This document shows positions 60,683-64,000 of a stretch of 64,000 nt of DNA, in pieces. Location of the stretch: positions 496,001 to 560,000 of the forward strand of contig CAVSME010000003.1 of the NCBI GenBank assembly GCA_963728985.1, in the 5' to 3' direction. The DNA comes from DASXAI01 sp963728985. Lineage in GTDB: Bacteria > Actinomycetota > Acidimicrobiia > Acidimicrobiales > Ilumatobacteraceae. How positions within the stretch are numbered: position 1 is the stretch's first letter; the number at the start of each line of letters is the position of its first letter. The translations under genes and the position numbers were made by a program. The notes under the pieces were generated by a model, which did no database searches, was not told the origin of the DNA, and saw nothing but the letters and a program-made list of their open reading frames with translations.

Positions 60683-60781
60683 AACAGGGTGCTGAAGTAC
60701 GGCCCTCGGCGGCGGTAGGCGCCGTCGTACCCGTGTCGGCACCTCATCCCGCCGCCGACACGGGTACTTCAGCACCCTGTT
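60683..60781. repeat. 99-bp nested inverted-repeat element (MITE-like)
   Basis: AACAGGGTGCTGAAGTAC (60683-60700) and its perfect reverse complement (60764-60781) bound the element. Inside, GTACCCGTGTCGGC (60727-60740) and GCCGACACGGGTAC (60754-60767) form a second perfect 14-bp inverted repeat, overlapping the right outer arm by four bases (GTAC). The two pairings are therefore partly alternative. It sits in an intergenic gap between a CoA transferase start and a dienelactone hydrolase stop. No transposase is near and no clear target duplication is seen. Confidence 0.7.
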
Positions 60782-60803
60782 CACCGGCTCGGCGCCGACG
60801 CAC

Positions 60804-61547
60804 CTATGCCGGGACGAGGGTGGACCCGTAGAGCTCCTCGAGGGCCTGCCAGTGCCGGGCCTCGGCGGCGGCGTCGTACGTCGGGTTGTCCGGTACGGCG
60901 AACCCGTGCGCTGCCGGATAGGTCACCAGCGTGTGGTCGACCCCGGCCTCGGTGAGGGCGCTCGACAGCCGCTGGAACTGCTCGTCGTCGAACGACCCGT
61001 CGTTCTCGGCCCCGGCCACGTAGACGGTGGCCTTCATGGCCCCGGCCAGCAGGTGCGGGCTGTCCGGCGCGGTGCTGGCGATCTGGCCCCCGTGGAACGA
61101 CGCCGCCGCGCCGACCCGATCGGGGAACCGTCCCGCCGCGGTGAGGGCGAACCCACCGCCCATGCAGTACCCGGTGGTGCCGACCTTGGTGTCGGCCACT
61201 TCGGGCTGCGCGGCGAGGAAGGCCAGCATCGCCTCCGTGTCGCGCGCCGCCTCTTCCTTGGTCACGCTCGACACCAGCCCCATCAGCCGCTTCCGCTCGG
61301 CCGAGTCGTTGAACACGGTCTTCATGTCGAACGGCTCGATGGGGCCGAGGCGGTAGTAGAAGTTCGGGACGAGCACGGCGTAGCCGAGGTCGGCCAGCCG
61401 CTGCGCCATGTCGTGGAAGGTCTGGCGCACACCACCGGCGTCGGGGAACATGATGACGGCGGGCCACGGTCCGGTGCCGGCGGGCGTGTGCAGGCTGGCG
61501 TCCATCGTTCCGTCAGCGGTGGGGATGGACACGTCACGCTGGGTCAT
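60804..61547 (-). CDS. Dienelactone hydrolase family protein
   Basis: A 247-residue alpha/beta hydrolase of the dienelactone hydrolase family. The nucleophile is Cys in GYCMGGGFAL, the base is His in YPAAHGF, and the acid probably lies in GAENDGSFDD. Such enzymes open lactones formed from aromatic ring cleavage. The ATG at 61547 is preceded by GAGGAGACGC. The gap of 68 bases to the upstream dehydrogenase is larger than in the rest of the run. Confidence 0.9.
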   Translation of the reverse strand: MTQRDVSIPTADGTMDASLHTPAGTGPWPAVIMFPDAGGVRQTFHDMAQRLADLGYAVLVPNFYYRLGPIEPFDMKTVFNDSAERKRLMGLVSSVTKEEAARDTEAMLAFLAAQPEVADTKVGTTGYCMGGGFALTAAGRFPDRVGAAASFHGGQIASTAPDSPHLLAGAMKATVYVAGAENDGSFDDEQFQRLSSALTEAGVDHTLVTYPAAHGFAVPDNPTYDAAAEARHWQALEELYGSTLVPA

Positions 61548-61615
61548 CTGCGTCTCCTCGGCTCGATCGCTCGTCCGATGTTGTCACCGGGGGTGCCGTG
61601 CCGTCACTTCAGGCG

Positions 61616-62785
61616 TTAGTACGAGCGGGGCAGACCGAGGACGTGCTCGGAGATGTACGACAGGATCAGCTCCTGGCTGATCGGCGCGATGCGGGGCAGG
61701 CGGGCCTCGCGGAAGTACCGCTCGACGTGGTACTCGTTGGCGTAGCCGAACCCGCCATGCGTCTGCACGGCCCGGTCGGCCACGAAGAACCCCGCCTCCG
61801 CCGCCAGGTACTTCGCCATGTTCGCCTCCTCGCCGCAGGGCAGGCCGGCGTCGATGCGCGTCGCCGCTTCCCGGATCATCAGCCCCGCCGCCCGCAGCTT
61901 GGCGTAGCCCTCGGCCAGCGGGAAGGCGATGCCCTGGTTCTTGCCGATCGGCCGGTCGAAGACGACGCGGTCGTTGGCGTACTGGACGGCCCGGCGCAGC
62001 GCCGCCAGTCCGATGCCGAGAGCCTCGGAGGCGACGAGGATGCGCTCGGCGTTCAGCCCGTCGAGCAGGTACTGGAAGCCGCGGCCCTCCTCGCCGACGC
62101 GATCGGCGATCGGCACGACGACGTCGTCATAGGTCGTCTCGCAGGATGCGACGGCGTTGCGCCCCATCTTCGGGATGGCCACCGCGTCGACGCCGGGAGC
62201 GTGGCGATCGACGAGGAACAACGTCATGCCTTGCGTCGGCTTGGCGCACTCCGCCAGCGGCGTGGTGCGGGTGAGCAGCAGGATGCGGTCGGCCTCGAGC
62301 GCCTTCGATGTCCACACCTTGCGACCGTTCACGACGTAGTGATCGCCGTCGAGCACGGCACGCGTCGAGATGCGCGTGGTGTTCGTGCCGGCGTCCGGCT
62401 CGGTCACGCCGAAGGCGATGTGCAGCGACCCGTCCGCCACCGACGGCAGGTAGCGCTGCTTCATCTCCTCGGTGCCGTGGACCACGACCGGATGCATGCC
62501 GAAGATCGACAGGTGGATGGCCGAGGCGCCGTTCATGCACGCCCCCGATGCCGCCACCTCTTCCAGGATCGCTGCCGCGTGGCGGATCCCCTGCCCACCG
62601 CCGCCGTACGCCTCGGGGATGGCGATGCCGATCCAGCCACCGCGTGCCATCTCGGCATAGAACTCGTCCGGGAAGCGGTGATCGGTCTCGCACGCGGCCC
62701 AGTAGTCGTCGTCGAACTTGCGGCAGACCGCAGCGACCGCTTCGCGGATCAGGACGATGTCCTCGTCGGTCTCATGGCTGTCCAT
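61616..62785 (-). CDS. Acyl-CoA dehydrogenase
   Basis: A 389-residue acyl-CoA dehydrogenase. It has RGGWIGIAIPEAYGGGG, HIAFGVTEPDAGTNT, RVWTSKALEA-like substrate segment, GFQYLLDGLNAERI and the C-terminal QTHGGFGYANEYHVERYFREARLPRI. The start is the ATG at 62785, one base after the epimerase gene stop region, so the two are coupled. It probably oxidises a short branched or cyclic acyl-CoA. Confidence 0.9.
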   Translation of the reverse strand: MDSHETDEDIVLIREAVAAVCRKFDDDYWAACETDHRFPDEFYAEMARGGWIGIAIPEAYGGGGQGIRHAAAILEEVAASGACMNGASAIHLSIFGMHPVVVHGTEEMKQRYLPSVADGSLHIAFGVTEPDAGTNTTRISTRAVLDGDHYVVNGRKVWTSKALEADRILLLTRTTPLAECAKPTQGMTLFLVDRHAPGVDAVAIPKMGRNAVASCETTYDDVVVPIADRVGEEGRGFQYLLDGLNAERILVASEALGIGLAALRRAVQYANDRVVFDRPIGKNQGIAFPLAEGYAKLRAAGLMIREAATRIDAGLPCGEEANMAKYLAAEAGFFVADRAVQTHGGFGYANEYHVERYFREARLPRIAPISQELILSYISEHVLGLPRSY

Positions 62786-62786
62786 C

Positions 62787-63947
62787 TCACGCTCCAGTCG
62801 TGCGTTCGGTCGTCGTGCGTTCCCGGCGGGCCCGGCGGGCGGCGCGCATCTGCTCGTAGCGGGGTGAGTACCGGTCGGCGTACCCCGGCTCGGCCGCATC
62901 GGCGGCGGCGCGCAGGGTGACGAGGGCGTGCTCCCAGGCGTCGATCAGCGCATCCTCTGCCGCGTAGTCGAACGGGTCCTGCAGTGCGCGCTCGATCGCC
63001 CCGCCCGGCTCGGGCCGGTTGGCGGCCAGCCAGCGCGCTGTCTCGGTCAGCCCCTGCTCGACGTTCACCACGTCGCGGTAGCCGAGCTCCCGGACGAGTG
63101 CCGTGCTCGGCGTGTACCGGTGATGGCTGCCGGTGACCATCATCATCGGCCGGGCCGGGGTGGCCAGCTCCTCGGGCATGCTGATCAGCTCGAAGCGGTG
63201 CCCGATCGCCGCCGCCACGATCTCCACCACCTGGCGCAGCGACGGCGTGCGCTCGTCGCTGGCGTGGTAGATGCGCCCGGCCGACGCCTCGGGCTGATCG
63301 ACGACGACCAGCAGCGCATGCGCGGCGTTCACGGCGTACACGGCGGTGCGCAGCAGCAGGCCGCCGTCGGGCACGATGAGCCGGCGCCGGCCGTCGAGGG
63401 CACGCCGCACGATCATCCATTCGCGCGGGAGCAACTGGTTGGGGCCGTAGACGAGTGGATAGCGGATGTGGGTGGCGGTCGGGCTGGCCGCCAGCACGGC
63501 CTGCTCGGTGGCCACGATCTGCGCCGACTTGACGCTCCCGGGGCCGTCCGAGGTGCCAGCCAAGCGCTCGTTCTCCGCCGCCGGGACCGGCAGCCCCGCC
63601 GGTACCAGCGCCTCCGGGTCGCCGTAGCCGAGCAGAGCGGGCATCCCGCCCACGGTCACCAGCTTGCCGACCCGGCGGCCGATGACGGCCGCGAGATCGC
63701 GCAAGCGGCCGTACATCACGATGCCGACGTCGAACGTGCGGCCGCCCAGTGCGGCATCGACGGCGGCGGCATCGAACGGGTCGGTGTGCACGTGCTCGAC
63801 GAGGGCTTCGATGTCAGGGCTCTCGTGCCGGCCGGTGTGCAGGATCGTGACAAGGTGGCCCCGGTCGAGCAGGCCCTGAACGACGTGTGGACCTGTGGGA
63901 CCGGTCCCGCCCACGACGAGCGCGGTGATCCCTTGCGCGGCCGGCAT
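62787..63947 (-). CDS. NAD(P)-dependent epimerase/dehydratase (extended SDR)
   Basis: A 386-residue extended short-chain dehydrogenase. The cofactor loop is GGTGPTG (13-19), and a Y-x-x-x-K-type active site is not in the canonical form, the region around IRYPLVYGPNQLLP being typical of the extended family. The ATG at 63947 is the first gene of the minus-strand run. Upstream sequence to 64000 holds no further gene that I can see. Substrate is unknown. Confidence 0.82.
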   Translation of the reverse strand: MPAAQGITALVVGGTGPTGPHVVQGLLDRGHLVTILHTGRHESPDIEALVEHVHTDPFDAAAVDAALGGRTFDVGIVMYGRLRDLAAVIGRRVGKLVTVGGMPALLGYGDPEALVPAGLPVPAAENERLAGTSDGPGSVKSAQIVATEQAVLAASPTATHIRYPLVYGPNQLLPREWMIVRRALDGRRRLIVPDGGLLLRTAVYAVNAAHALLVVVDQPEASAGRIYHASDERTPSLRQVVEIVAAAIGHRFELISMPEELATPARPMMMVTGSHHRYTPSTALVRELGYRDVVNVEQGLTETARWLAANRPEPGGAIERALQDPFDYAAEDALIDAWEHALVTLRAAADAAEPGYADRYSPRYEQMRAARRARRERTTTERTTGA

Positions 63948-64000
63948 CAGCGAGCGACTGTACCGGCCGTCGTTCCGGCTGGCGGTGGTCGGCCGGCCGG

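Noticed and set aside
60683..60781. Insertion sequence
   Set aside because: The element is only 99 bp, has no transposase and no clear target duplication; only a MITE or structural element can be supported.

Overview
The window is about 70% GC and coding-dense. GTG starts are frequent, adjacent genes often overlap by one to four bases, and no stretch longer than about 300 bases lacks a gene. Three luciferase-like oxidoreductases of the kind that often use F420, two Baeyer-Villiger-type flavoproteins, actinobacterial-style regulators, and an exported trypsin with a C-terminal beta-repeat array point to a high-GC Actinomycetota, most likely Acidimicrobiia. This placement is inferred from gene content only. 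No rRNA, tRNA, CRISPR array or transposase was seen.

Layout. 0-7.1 kb: an HpaH-like hydratase, a frameshifted metallo-beta-lactamase-fold hydrolase, a PEP-synthase-like phosphohistidine protein without an ATP-grasp domain, a stand-alone MetE-like protein, and a MetE-like domain fused to a SAM methyltransferase. 7.1-14.2 kb: a tightly packed branched-chain-type ABC importer operon (lipoprotein, fused LivH-LivM permease, two ATPases) that continues into an intradiol dioxygenase (frameshifted), a MarR regulator and a winged-helix-like protein. This looks like an aromatic uptake and ring-cleavage unit. 14.2-24.8 kb: secreted trypsin, ECF sigma factor, Crp/Fnr regulator, EVE protein, a ClC channel/histidine kinase deletion junction, a STAS/anti-sigma/PP2C partner-switching operon, DNA polymerase IV and PPK2. 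24.8-34.3 kb: esterase, Baeyer-Villiger monooxygenase, serine hydrolases, dodecin, CoA transferase, flavin and F420-type oxidoreductases, Rieske oxygenase. 34.4-39.8 kb: DUF5995-like protein, frameshifted MsrB, ComB-like protein, amidohydrolase, two Pro-rich exported proteins, a 23-residue membrane peptide, and a second ECF sigma/anti-sigma-like pair. 39.9-56.2 kb: a second Baeyer-Villiger monooxygenase, cupins, 2-oxoglutarate oxygenase, dehydrogenases, amidohydrolases, methyltransferase, enoyl-CoA hydratase, ClC transporter, a third MetE-like protein, D-aminoacylase and an SMP-30 lactonase. 56.2-64 kb: a minus-strand catabolic run (epimerase, acyl-CoA dehydrogenase, dienelactone hydrolase, CoA transferase, acyl-CoA-dehydrogenase-fold enzyme, serine hydrolase, LLM oxidoreductase), interrupted by a 99-bp nested inverted-repeat element.

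Together the genes read as a catabolic island for organic acids, ketones, esters and aromatics, with two sigma circuits and a partner-switching circuit interspersed. The observations most worth following are the MetE-like/SAM-methyltransferase fusion, the phosphohistidine protein lacking its ATP-binding partner, the ClC/kinase chimera with 7-bp microhomology, and four broken genes that all shift frame in the same direction at short dinucleotide repeats. The last point may well be a sequence-quality artefact.
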